From the NCBI GenBank assembly GCA_006384855.1, contig VCJN01000419.1, positions 1-64,000 of the forward strand: a stretch of 64,000 nt of DNA, written 5' to 3'. The notes under the pieces were generated by a model. The model saw only the letters and a list, made by a program, of their open reading frames with translations, was not told the origin of the DNA and searched no databases. This document shows, one piece after another, positions 32,976-42,513 of the stretch (within the stretch, counting starts at the first letter, position 1; each line of letters opens with the position of its first letter). The position numbers were made by a program, and so were the translations under genes. The stretch comes from Tetraselmis striata (Eukaryota > Chlorophyta > Chlorodendrophyceae > Chlorodendrales > Chlorodendraceae).

Positions 32976-35038
32976 CTATCGGTGCATCATCCAGGGATGC
33001 ACCAGCGCCTCGGCGACTGAGATACGCTCCTCCGCCGTCGCCGTCAGCACCTTCTGCAGCAGGTCGGTGGCCTCGGGGGAGATGAGCTCCCACACAGGGT
33101 CGCAGTAGTCCACCTGCGCAAGCGCAACCTGGCGCAGCAGCTTGGGGACCGATTCGGAGTGGAAGGGCGGGTAGCCGGCCAGCATGTTGAACAGCACAAT
33201 GCCGCAGCTCCAGATGTCGCAGCGATGGTCGTACGGCCCGTCGCGTGTGCTACGCAGCACCTCGGGCGCCACGTACTGCGGCGTCCCGCAGACCGCCGTC
33301 AGCGTGCGCCCCTCTGCGCGGACAGCGAGCCCAAAGTCCGCAATCTTGACGGATGTGATGTCGTTCTTGTGGGCCAGGATGAGGTTCTGCGCCAGCAAAA
33401 CGTGGGAACTTGGGTCAGAACGAGATCCATCCTGATCCTTTGCCTCCCTCCTTCACCAATAAAAGTTTCGGTTATGATTTCGCCACGCGGCATTTCCGGA
33501 AATTGGTGTAAGCAACACGAAATACAATGAAAGTCACGCATCAAATATTGTAAATACTAGGTGTAGTGCAGCACGCGTGACAGCAAGAGCATCGCAGGAG
33601 CACGTGGTGTCCTTCAGCACCCAAATTGTCACAGCGGTGACGGATTCACGGCAGCCTTGACAAGGTATTGCTGGCGCCGCCTTTGTAGCGTGGGAACAGG
33701 CGACCTTACGTCTAAACCCCTCCCCCTTTCCCCCAAAAAACGGAAGGACATAGAGCATGTGGGCCAGGTGCACAGAAAACAAAAAAAGCGGCCGATATGT
33801 TATGACTACAGCAAAAAACAATGGGCTGTCCCCAGGCAGAAAAATTTGTGTGGACAGACGGCTGACGTCCCAGCCAGGGTGCGGAGGGGGAGTTTGCCTG
33901 CCACTGCGCCCCTCTCCCCCTTGTCCGAAAACTAGACCCCACAATATGCAGCCCGTCCCGCGCCAGCAGTGTGCGGGGCGGCAGGGCGCACCTCCAGCTT
34001 GATGTCCCGGTGCACCACGCCCTGCCGGTGCATGTACTGCACCGCGTCCAGCAGCTGCCGGAAGACCTGCCGCGCATCGTCCTCAGGATAGGAGCCGCGC
34101 TCCATGACCGCCTTGAGCAGCTCGCCGCCGTGCAGCATCTCGGTGATGACGAACATGCTGTCGCCGTCCTCGAAATACTCGCGCACGTGCATTATGTTGG
34201 GGTGCGCCAGCGAGCGCAGCAGCTCCACCTCCGCCAGAATCTCCTCCCGCGTCGTCTCTTGGTCCGAGCCTTTTTCGTCCGTGAGTTGCACGATCTTGCA
34301 CGCCCAGTTGGCCCCCGTCTCCACCTCGGTGGCCAGCTTGACCACGGAGAAGGTGCCCACGCCTAGGACGGGCCCCAGGCGGTAGACGTCGCGCAGCGTC
34401 CGGGGTGCTTTCGGGGAAACGCTGCCGGGGGCAAGCGAAATGGCGCTACCCAGGACGCGCAACGCAGTGTCTGAGTGCAGGCTGGAGAAACGGCTGTCGC
34501 AGCCGCAGCTGCTGCCGCTGTCGGTGCTGGCGGTGCCGCTGCCTGAGACGGGCCGCGTGAGTCGCAGCCGGCGCGCCAGCCACGACGAGCTGGTGGACGA
34601 CCGGTGCGGCCGGGGGGGCGACAGCGGCGTTGAACTCGTCGCGGCGCTGCCGCTCTCCGCCCGGCGGGCGATATCCGCAGAGGCAGGACGCGCCTGTGCC
34701 AGCGGCGAGCGGGCCGTGGCACCCTCACTCGGCGGATTTTTGCAGCCCACCGAGTCACCCGCGCGCTCGACGCCTGCGGCCAGGTGGCTTCCGAACTCGC
34801 TCTGCGCGCGACGCGCGCTCTCCGCTTCCAGCGCCGGCGCCCCCACTCTCGCCGCGCCCAGCCCCACCGACTTCCGACGCCGCAAGCGCCGCCAGGAGAC
34901 GAGCCGACGGATGGAGGAGGTTCCATCGTCGCTGCGGTTGCGCCCTACCAGCGCGTGGAGCTTGAGGGACAGGAAAGAGGGCCGCCGCGGCGGGGCGGTG
35001 TCGTCGTGCTCCGCGGCAGGCCGCGGAAACTCTGTCAT
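32976..35038 (-). CDS. CaMK-type serine/threonine protein kinase, 484 residues
   Basis: Two exons on the minus strand: 35038-33992 and 33386-32976, phase-0 junction inside the catalytic loop. Residues 1-215 are a basic, Ser/Arg-rich region without a recognised domain. The kinase domain spans about 220-480: Gly loop LGVGTFSVVK, ATP-binding Lys in WACKIV, catalytic loop HRDIKLEN (split by the intron), Mg-binding DFGLAV, GTPQYVAPEVL, DIWSCGIVLFNMLAGYPPF, and a final HPWMM. All catalytic residues are present. The domain resembles CaMK/DAPK-like kinases but stops at the end of the catalytic core, with no calmodulin-binding tail. It is convergent with coilin. Substrate unknown. Confidence 0.9.
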
Positions 35039-35401
35039 AATGTACGCCGTAGAGTGCCAGCGGGAGGCCCTCGGTTGACCGCGCCTAGGCGGATATGCCC
35101 CTCTTCAGCAGAACAAGGTGGACGCCACCGCTGTAGGCGTGAAATGATCCAGAGCTCTGCCCGAGGGCTCGCCGGGCGCCAGGGGGAAAGGGATCTAGGC
35201 TATCCGGAGAGGGTCCACAGGCGGCGTGTCGTTTCTAATTCTTTTCACCACGAGCAGGCCGGAGGTGATATGGGTTGATAGCTTGATGCTTACATAACCC
35301 TTGTGGATATTAAGGATTGCTACAAATAAAGATTTATATTGCTGGGCGTCTCGTCGAGCAGGCCAGACGAGGTCCTCGTGACGGCACCGCAAGATAAGCA
35401 A
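35039..35401. other. 5' flank of the kinase gene
   Basis: No gene recognised; it presumably holds the kinase promoter. Confidence 0.4.
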
Positions 35402-35782
35402 GCTACATTTCATTTTCGGCCGTAATCGTAGTCGCAAATATTCGTACGGGTACTGAAATGCCCGTAGCAAGCGCAAATTCGGCCTGTACGGTTGCGGCCG
35501 GCACCGTGAAATGTCATCCCAGTATCCGCCGCAACCGCAGGATACTTCAGCTTCAGAACTTCAGCTTCAGCTTTTGCACCTTCTTCGCCTTGATCAATAC
35601 CGCCGGGCTGTCCCCTTCTGTATACGGCCAAGGGTTTGAAACTGCTTCCACTCCGACTGCGCGATCGCCGCCCACAACAGGGAGATGGTCTCACTTGCGT
35701 CGTAGTTTGGCCCGCGACCTTATTTGCCAGTACCTGACCCGCCGGAGTCCACGTTTTCCTCGTCGCCCTCGCCCTCGTCGTC

Positions 35783-36094
35783 CTAAGCCCAATCGTCCTC
35801 GTCGCCGCCGTCCTCATCCTCATCCTCATCCTCATGCTCATCGCTGTCCTCGGTGCTCTCGTTGTTACCCCGCACGGCGCGGTCAGCCGACCCAACTCCA
35901 GGCCCAACTTGATCTTCGTTCTCCTCGTCCGCCCAGAAGTCGCCGTCATTTAGCCCGTAGCGCCTGGAAGCGGGGTTGCGGCCGCGGCGGGCCAGCATCA
36001 GCACGCCATGGCGCCCGGGCTGGTGCCGGGCCGAGCAGCAAGCAGGGCGCCGCCTGGCCCCGACGACCCTTTGCGGCCGGCCTGTACATTGCAC
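35783..36094 (-). CDS. Acidic ORF inside the 1-kb inverted-repeat element
   Basis: Open frame of about 103 codons ending in a run of Glu/Asp codons (EDSDEHEDEDEDEDGGDEDD) and including LNDGDFWADEENEDQ. The GA-rich repeat tract may generate the frame by itself. No homology recognised. Confidence 0.25.
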   Translation of the reverse strand: MQCTGRPQRVVGARRRPACCSARHQPGRHGVLMLARRGRNPASRRYGLNDGDFWADEENEDQVGPGVGSADRAVRGNNESTEDSDEHEDEDEDEDGGDEDDWA

Positions 36095-36237
36095 TGAACA
36101 TGTATATTCTGCGTAAAGTAAAACTTCGATTTACGGCTCAGTGAGCCAGATTTAGGGCGGCCGTAAACATTGCGAAATTTGCGACCAGCGAGGCCAGCCG
36201 CAAATCCTCGAGCCGCAAATCCGCCAGTTCACGGTTA

Positions 36238-36277
36238 CGGCTCAATAACACAACTCCGGAGTTGTGTTATTGAGCCG
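36238..36277. repeat. 40-bp perfect palindrome
   Basis: The left arm CGGCTCAATAACACAACTCC is followed directly by its exact reverse complement, with no spacer. It lies near the right end of the 35402-36379 element and could extrude a cruciform. Confidence 0.95.
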
Positions 36278-36671
36278 GCCGTGTTATTAAGCGATTACGA
36301 CATTACTCGCGAGCCGCAACCGTAAAATAGTACCGGGTACCCGTACGATTATTTGCGGTTACGGCAGAAAATGAAATGTAGCCTAATCCTTAATAGTCGC
36401 CAATGACGCGACGAAGATTTCAAATGCCCGTCTGATACTGGTGTGAATTGCGAAAGGGCAGTAACAAATCTACCTGTAGAGATACTGCTAATAGTAGTAA
36501 AAGTAAAGTTCGCCCCGGGACATCGGCCGAAGCCGCCCCAGCACTTGACCTCGTGCGCCAACTGCAGTCGTAGGTCTGGCATAGCCCATAGACCATTGCC
36601 TCATTCTAACCCCGAAGGGCTAATGCATCAACCGGGTAAACCCGGGACACGCCGGGCCGATATTGCCGAAA

Positions 36672-36744
36672 TACATCAGCCAGGAATCGAACCCGGGTCT
36701 CTCGCATACGAGACGACCGCTCTACCGAGCGGACAAGGGATGTA
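36672..36744 (-). tRNA. tRNA-like sequence, anticodon loop reads as Thr (CGT); possibly pseudogene or SINE head
   Basis: On the minus strand, 73 bases are bounded by complementary ends TACATC/GATGTA. They contain a D-arm-like GCTCGGTAGAGC, an anticodon loop CTCGTAT, and a T arm CCGGG-TTCGATT-CCTGG with a good B box (GGTTCGATTCC). The D loop is four bases, too short for a normal tRNA, and the inner acceptor pairs do not match. It is either a decayed tRNA or the head of a tRNA-derived SINE. It ends 13 bases before a LINE target duplication. Confidence 0.4.
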
Positions 36745-36756
36745 CCTAATAGTAGT

Positions 36757-37374
36757 ACTATAAAATCAACACGACTGCTTTGAGGGCTGCATAGCGCCAC
36801 AAAATCCATAAGTATGACGAGGGTGTCCGAAACGCCGCCGGCATGCTTCGCTTTGTTCCTTTCACCGTTTCCGAATTTGGCTCGCTGGCCCCGCACGCCG
36901 AGGCTTTCTTGGTGGAGCTCGCGAAAGCTAGCCACACACACACTGGCCAAAAAATCGGCCAGATCTTGTCTGCGTGGCGCCGCCGTTTCTCCTTGCTCAT
37001 CAACATGGCACATGCAGACAACGTTCTTGGCGGGGTCGCGTCCGCGCGTGCGGCACGTGATGGTACTCCTGCGCCTGCGTCGCGTCGCTCGTCGGCATGT
37101 GTTGCTATGACCCGGGTCATTGGCTGCAAGCGTCCTCGCCGCGGCTGATAGCCTACCCCGGGGCGGGGGTCCTTTGGTCCCTGGCAGCTAAGTGACTTCG
37201 TGGTTCCCTTGGCTCCTTCTTGGTTCTTGGCTCCCTGTCCTCCTGCTCGACCTTGGTTTCAGGCTTATGTCTCTCTTTTGCTGGCAACCTTTCACAGTTG
37301 ACGTTAGTTCTGTTTGTAGTGCGCTTTTGTGAAAGCCCTTATGTAATTAATAATGTAAACTATAAAATCAACAC
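36757..37374 (+). mobile_element. 5'-truncated LINE insertion with 16-bp target-site duplication
   Basis: ACTATAAAATCAACAC occurs exactly at 36757-36772 and 37359-37374. Between them is the last part of a LINE ORF: KYDEGVRNAAGMLRFVPF, then EFGSLAPHAEAFLVELAK, and a helical tail ending KRPRRG before TGA at 37148. A 3' UTR of about 210 bases ends ATGTAATTAATAATGTAA. This is a textbook product of target-primed reverse transcription, truncated at its 5' end. Confidence 0.85.
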
Positions 37375-37446
37375 AGCAATCCGCCTAGTGGCGGCCCGCA
37401 TCCCGTCCCTCTCTGATACTGGTAGTACAGGCTACCTGTATGAGGT

Positions 37447-38423
37447 ATCCTTTCGGCCGCATTCAATCCTTCCCACCCACCCACCGCCGCCTGGGCGGGC
37501 CCGACGACCGTCCTTGGCCCTCGGAATCGCGGGCCCTTCCTCCGCCTCCACCCCCGGCTGGGGATGGGGGCGGGGATCGTGCACGGGTGGCGCCTTGGTA
37601 GCCTTGGCCCCGCCCGTGCTGCCACTGCCGCGGAGGAGCAGTGTGAGCTGGACACCGGCGTCTTACGTCGTTGCTGGTCCGGTCAAGTCCCTGTTCGCTG
37701 TTCTTTGAGCACCCTCTCCCATCATGTCCTGTCGGCGCCTCCACATTACATTCGGCCTAGTGCCGCTATTGGAGTGGCCCGGGATGTTGTGCCGGGAAGG
37801 GAGTTCTACGTTCGGCGGAAGGGGACGCGACCGAGCTGGCGGCGGATCTGGCGTTGGGCGGAACAAAGCGCGCTGGACACCGGCGTCTTACGTCGTTGCT
37901 GGCCCGGTCGGCTCTGCATTCCCTACTCGTTGAGCACTTTCTCCCTTCCTGTCCTGTTGGCGCCTCCACATCACATTCGGCTCAGCGCCGCTATTGGAGT
38001 GGCCCGGGATGTATGTTGTGCTGGGGAAGGCGTTCTACGTTTGGCGGAAAAGGACGCGACCGAGCTGGCGGCGCATCTGGCGTTGGGTGGCGTGCGTCTG
38101 TTGCACGCCCGTGGCGCCCCGTTCTGGGTTGGACCCCCCACTTCCGCTCCTTCCTGCGAGACCTCGACTTCGAAGCTCCTTTCCTGTCGGCGCCTTCACA
38201 TTACATTCGGCCTAGTGCCGCTATTGGAGTGGCCCGGGATTGTGTGCTGGGGAGAGCGTCCCTACTGCGTGGAGCGGCGGCTGGCTGGTGGCGATGCCTG
38301 GTCGGAGGCTACCATGGCGGTTCCCGCCTCTATCTGTTGGCCCGTAGCTGGATTTCCTTCTGGATTTCTGTGTGGATTTCTTGAATGTTGGGTCTAGCTC
38401 ATGTAATCATCCTTTCGGCCGCA
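37447..38423 (+). mobile_element. Second insertion with 15-bp target-site duplication; tandem-repeat-bearing
   Basis: ATCCTTTCGGCCGCA is found at 37447-37461 and 38409-38423. The insert (947 bp) ends CTCATGTAATC, resembling the 3' end of the neighbouring LINE fragment. It contains three tandem units of about 227 bp beginning near 37731, 37957 and 38187 (each with ATTGGAGTGGCCCGGGAT). Coding-like stretches appear in several frames (for example DATELAAHLALGG), but no family is recognised. Confidence 0.65.
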
Positions 38424-39166
38424 CGTGTTGATGAGAAAACCTGACCGTATGATAAAGGAAAAGAATCTTTTTTTCCCTGTCCCGGGGGAAAAATCGGTAC
38501 TATGCTGCTACTGTACAGGAGTACCAGTACCAGTTTACTGCCCTGGCATGTGGGCCGCTTTTAGGCGGCTTGCCGTATTGATTTTTTGTACTAGCAGCAG
38601 GAGGATTTCTTTACTGTCCTTTTGTATTTCACACCAGTTTACTGCCATATAAAATACGCCAATCATACGGTATACCCGTGGTCAGCTCGCACCATCACAT
38701 GTCGTTTCGCCCGGGACAGCACTGGCAGTAGTGAAACCCCTGCACAGCCTATACGACGGGGCCGTTTAGGCAGCGATCGAATTGTATGAGCCCAGGGTAA
38801 GGAGGAGTGTCACCCAATTGGCCACACCAACAATTGGCCATAAAATCTAGTTTTCACAGAATAACTTTGTAGTAAAAACAAACTTGCCCCAAAACCTTGG
38901 TACCCTCGGATTCCTCAGCTCCTCAGCTTTCCGGAGATGGTCTCAAATCTGGGATCGGGCCGCTGACCGGCCGGCTACGGTCAGCGGCCCGGCCCGATGT
39001 CAACTGATCCGGGTTCAAAATCAGCACATTGTTAAGCACTCGCACCACCTGCCCGACCTCTCCGCTCACCACCGACCTCCCCCACACACCCGAGGCGTCT
39101 TTGGAGGTGTCCTCGGAGCTATGGCTCGTCGCGTGCCGCTCTAGGCGGTTCGTGGCGTGCCGATCG
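38424..39166. other. Spacer with one long hairpin
   Basis: No gene recognised. Positions 38957-38990 form a hairpin with a 12-bp perfect stem (GGGCCGCTGACC / GGTCAGCGGCCC, 10-base loop). The motif CAATTGGCCA is repeated at 38814-38849. Confidence 0.5.
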
Positions 39167-41085
39167 ATGAGCGTGCTGTTTTACAGCGCGAGTTTTATGC
39201 TATTTTTGCTGCCGCTCCTGGCGCTGGTCGCCGTCGGCCGAAAGAAGCACGCTCGCGCTAGAACCCAGTCCAGAGCCCATGCCAAGGCAGCGTCGAGGGT
39301 AAGCTTCGCTAAAGGCCGTCGAAAGCAGCCCGACCATGGCCGTGGCTCGTACAATCTGTGGAGCGAGGAGGACATGGAGGGCGCCCTCACTGAGCTCGCT
39401 GAGGCTGCCAGCACCAAAAACCCACACATGGAGTTCAATCTGAAGAAGACTGCACACAAGTGGAACATACCGCGGAAAACCCTGGAGCGCTACTTCCACA
39501 AACCTGGCTATTTTGACGCTGTGAAGAGTGCATCTGGCAAGGGTAGGGGGATTCTAACGCGCGATGAGGAGGAGGAGATAGTTCAGCTCGTCCTCGCCCA
39601 TCATGCTGCAGGAATGGCCCTAAACCACACCCAACTCAAATGGGTGATCATGGAGGTCGTGCGAAGGGTGCCTGGGAAAGCCAACACTGCAACTGGAAAC
39701 GCATGGTTGAACAACAACAAGCCCAGCTACACCTGGTACCGCCGCTTTCTGGAGCGGCACTCAGACCGGATCCGGAGCCGGGTCGTTGAGAATCTGGACC
39801 CCAAGCGGTGGAAGGTAACACTAGATGACCTGAAATCTTTGTACGACATCTTGGACAACCTGAGGAAGATCTACCCTAAATTGCCTGCGCGCAACGTCTG
39901 CAACCTGGACGAGACAAACATTACCCCGGAGCGGCGGAAGTCCATGGTGTTAGCGGCGAAGGGAGCGTGGCGAACACACACACTATGTAACGAGGCGCGG
40001 TTTTCTATGACAGCATTGCCGGTCGTCTTTGCGGACGGGAGCGAGATGCCTCCCCACTTCATCATCAAGGGCAAGAGGCGGCCTAGGTGGTGGGGCAGTC
40101 AGAAGTATTGTGTGGACTTGTTGGGGACATAATTTACATACGCTACCCTTGCAGTGCATGCTAACGGCTGGATGGACTCCGATATTTTTCTAGCTTGGTT
40201 CACCGAGTACTTCCTACCTTTCACCGCTGATCGCCGCTCCGAGAAGACGCCGGTCATCCTCGTGCTTGATAACTTTTCTGGCCACGTTCATCCCGCAACA
40301 CTGAAAATGGCAAGAGAGAACAATGTCATCATGGTGGGGCTCCCCCCCCCCCCACTCTACACACATTACCAAACCCTTGGACGTCACCCTGATGAAGCCC
40401 CTCAAGAACTTCTGGACCAAGATTCTGCCGGTGGACGGCCTAGTTGATCCCTAGGACGTATACACGGAGCAGGATGTCATCAGGGGGTGTGCGAGCCAGC
40501 GCCCATCCTGGGCAGGAGGGAGGGACACCCAGCGGAGTTCTGGAGCCCATGGGCGAAGGCTTTCACCCCAGACAACATACGGGCTGCTTTTCGTTCTACA
40601 GAGATCTAGCCTACCAACTTCCAGGCAGTCGCAGACCAAGCCTACGTCCTGTGCAGCCCATCAGAATCCATAGACTCTACGCCAGTTGGCGGGAACGTAC
40701 CCCTTGCATCGTCTACTCAACAGAGGCGCAGCCCTCCGCCACAACTGCGACACCGCTTGCTGGCCGCCGCTCAGCCTCAACTAACGAGTCTACCACTCAG
40801 CCGCTCCCCACCGCCATCATGACGGCCTTCAACCAGCAAGAGTTGCAGTTCCAGGCGGAGATCGTGGAGGCAGAGCGCAAGCAGGAGGCATTGCGGCGCA
40901 AGCTGGAGCAAATGCGGAGGAAGCGGGGCGTCTTGGAGGCGTTTTCAGTGGACGTGGCGACCATCTGCCACGGCTTCGTCAACAACGACAACCGGCCTAC
41001 GAAGCGCACACGGCGGGACGGGCGAGGCAGGACTGACACTGTGAGATTCAGATGTGACATACGGGTGACGAAGCACTACTACTAG
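39167..41085 (+). pseudogene. pogo/Tigger-type (DDE_1) transposase, disrupted
   Basis: From ATG 39167: a hydrophobic, basic leader, then a psq-type helix-turn-helix (FNLKKTAHKWNIPRKTLERY, about 39435-39495), a second DNA-binding segment, and a DDE_1 catalytic core. That core holds LDETNIT (first Asp, about 39907), VILVLDNFSGH (second Asp, about 40256) and, after a poly-C frameshift near 40341, the KPLDVTLMKPLKNFW region. A TAA at 40130 and a TAG at 40607 (where a pogo protein normally has a Trp after NIRAAFRST) also interrupt it. A C-terminal coil (RKLEQMRRKRGVLEAF) is readable to 41085. Inactive as read. Confidence 0.75.
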
Positions 41086-41931
41086 CGACTATTATTTATC
41101 CGTGAAGGCTGTTGCTGGTGGCGGCACGTCCATCCAGTTACGTGCGAGTACATCCGGCGTTATTGCCGGCGGGCGATAAATCCTTTTTGTAATCATTCTG
41201 GTAGTCGTACTAGGGCGGTGACGTGTTACATGGCACTGACGTATAAGGTACAAGGTTGTCCGTGTAGTACCGGGTAGTACGCGATATATTCATTAAGCCG
41301 GTACCGGGTATCTAGTACGAACCCGGGCGCGATGACGAGTCGTCCTGTGGATAACTACGACTATTAGTACATGGGAGCGCAAATCGCAGCCGTACTATTC
41401 GGCTAGGGGCCTGCCCGCCGTTCGATCAAAGGTCATCATCGGGCGGTTTGGCTGCCATGTTTTGCCAAAGAGTGCTCACGTTACATATATATTTGCGAGG
41501 GGGAGGGGGGCAGGCAGCGGTTTGCCGAAGAATGTTTAAATTACAATATTCGCGACAGCTGCCGTCGGGGGATGTGGCGGGGGGCGGGGGGGGGGGGGGG
41601 GGGGGGTAGGCGGGCGGGCGTGGTCCCCCCGCCCCCCCCCCCCCCCCCCCCCCCCTCCCCCCGCCGCCCGCCGCTCCCGCCGGGGGAGTGAGGGGAGGGA
41701 GGTAAGGGGGCGGGGGCTACTGCTTGTTCTTGTTTTTGCGTGCCCGGGGGACCCTCCGCTTCGATGATCTCGCTGCCTCCGCCTCCGCCTCCGACTCCGC
41801 GACCGTCAGTTTCTTACCTCGGCGCTTCTTCACTGGCCTCTTCCGCTTCTTGTCATCCGTCAGTGTCTTCACCACCCCGGGAGGCTGTGCCGTCGACGAC
41901 GTCGCCATGCACTGTGAGATTCAGATGTGAC
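41037..41931 (-). mobile_element. Cassette copy A, flanked by 22-bp direct repeats
   Basis: Bounded by identical 22-bp repeats starting CACTGTGAGATT at 41037-41058 and 41910-41931. The whole is repeated in inverted orientation at 48440-49370, the centre of the giant palindrome. It carries a long G run and a long C run (41588-41657) and a small basic ORF on the minus strand. No transposase. It directly abuts the pogo pseudogene, so it may be that element's 3' part or a separate insertion. Confidence 0.65.
41717..41908 (-). CDS. Small very basic protein, 63 residues, conserved in both cassettes
   Basis: ATG at 41908. A short N-terminus (MATSSTAQPPGVVKTLTDD) leads to a Lys/Arg cluster KKRKRPVKKRRGKKL, an Ala/Glu stretch (AESEAEAEAA) and a second basic end RVPRARKNKNKQ. 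Copy B (48440-48673) differs by an expansion of the Glu-Ala codons and one N-terminal residue. It looks like a nuclear, nucleic-acid-binding peptide. Family unknown. Confidence 0.55.
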   Translation of the reverse strand: MATSSTAQPPGVVKTLTDDKKRKRPVKKRRGKKLTVAESEAEAEAARSSKRRVPRARKNKNKQ

Positions 41932-42513
41932 GTAAATGTGCCCTACTGGTGACGAACGACGACATACGGGGACGATACGGGACGGACGAGGGACGTGGAT
42001 TTCATACCCAGTAGCGACGACTATCGCGCGCGACCTGTAAAGTACTATATGAATTTCTCGTTTCCATAATTTCATCAAATTGATATGCGCACGCGGGCTC
42101 GCGTGTCGCCCGCCGACGCGGAGCACCCGGGCTAAGTACAGGCGGATGTACGCACTCATTGCACATCGCCGCACATCGCTGACCGCACATCGCTGACCGC
42201 TGACCCCGCGGTGTGCCGCGATGTGCGGCACGACGGGCGGAGGTGTGGGCGGATGTAGGTGGTACGGTAGGTGGTAGGCGGTAGGTGGTGTTCGTAGGTG
42301 CGCGTTTTAATGCAGCCGCCCTAACTGCTGATGATTGTGTAACGCCCCAGCACGCGCATGAAGTACGGGGTCGCCTCACGGTCACCGCCGCTCACCGTTG
42401 AATCAAGCGCGGACAGCCGCGCACTCGCATCTGTGTTGCCTGCCGGTGGTGGGTTACATCCACCCCAACTCTCAACCCCCCCCCCCCCCCGCCCCCCGCG
42501 CGCGGCAGCAGGC
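41932..42513. other. Spacer with short GC-rich repeats
   Basis: Contains CGCACATCGCTGACC repeated around 42165-42205 and an inverted pair GCGGTGTGCCGC/GATGTGCGGCAC near 42210-42230. No gene. Confidence 0.5.

Larger units (their letters stand above)
35402..36379. mobile_element. Terminal-inverted-repeat element, about 1 kb, with internal perfect palindrome
   Basis: The left end GCTACATTTCATTTTCGGCC (from 35402) is repeated inverted at the right end (to 36379). The match extends about 50 bases inward to CGTACGGGTA on both sides. Inside are an acidic minus-strand ORF (36094-35783) and short palindromes. No transposase recognised, so probably non-autonomous. Target duplication not resolved. Confidence 0.65.

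Noticed and set aside
37564-38397. 277-codon open frame as a host gene
   Set aside because: It spans 227-bp tandem units, lies wholly inside a target-duplication-flanked insertion, and coding-like blocks jump between frames.
39001-39030. Second tRNA-like B box (GGGTTCAAAATC)
   Set aside because: No cloverleaf can be built around it; the neighbouring stem is a simple hairpin.
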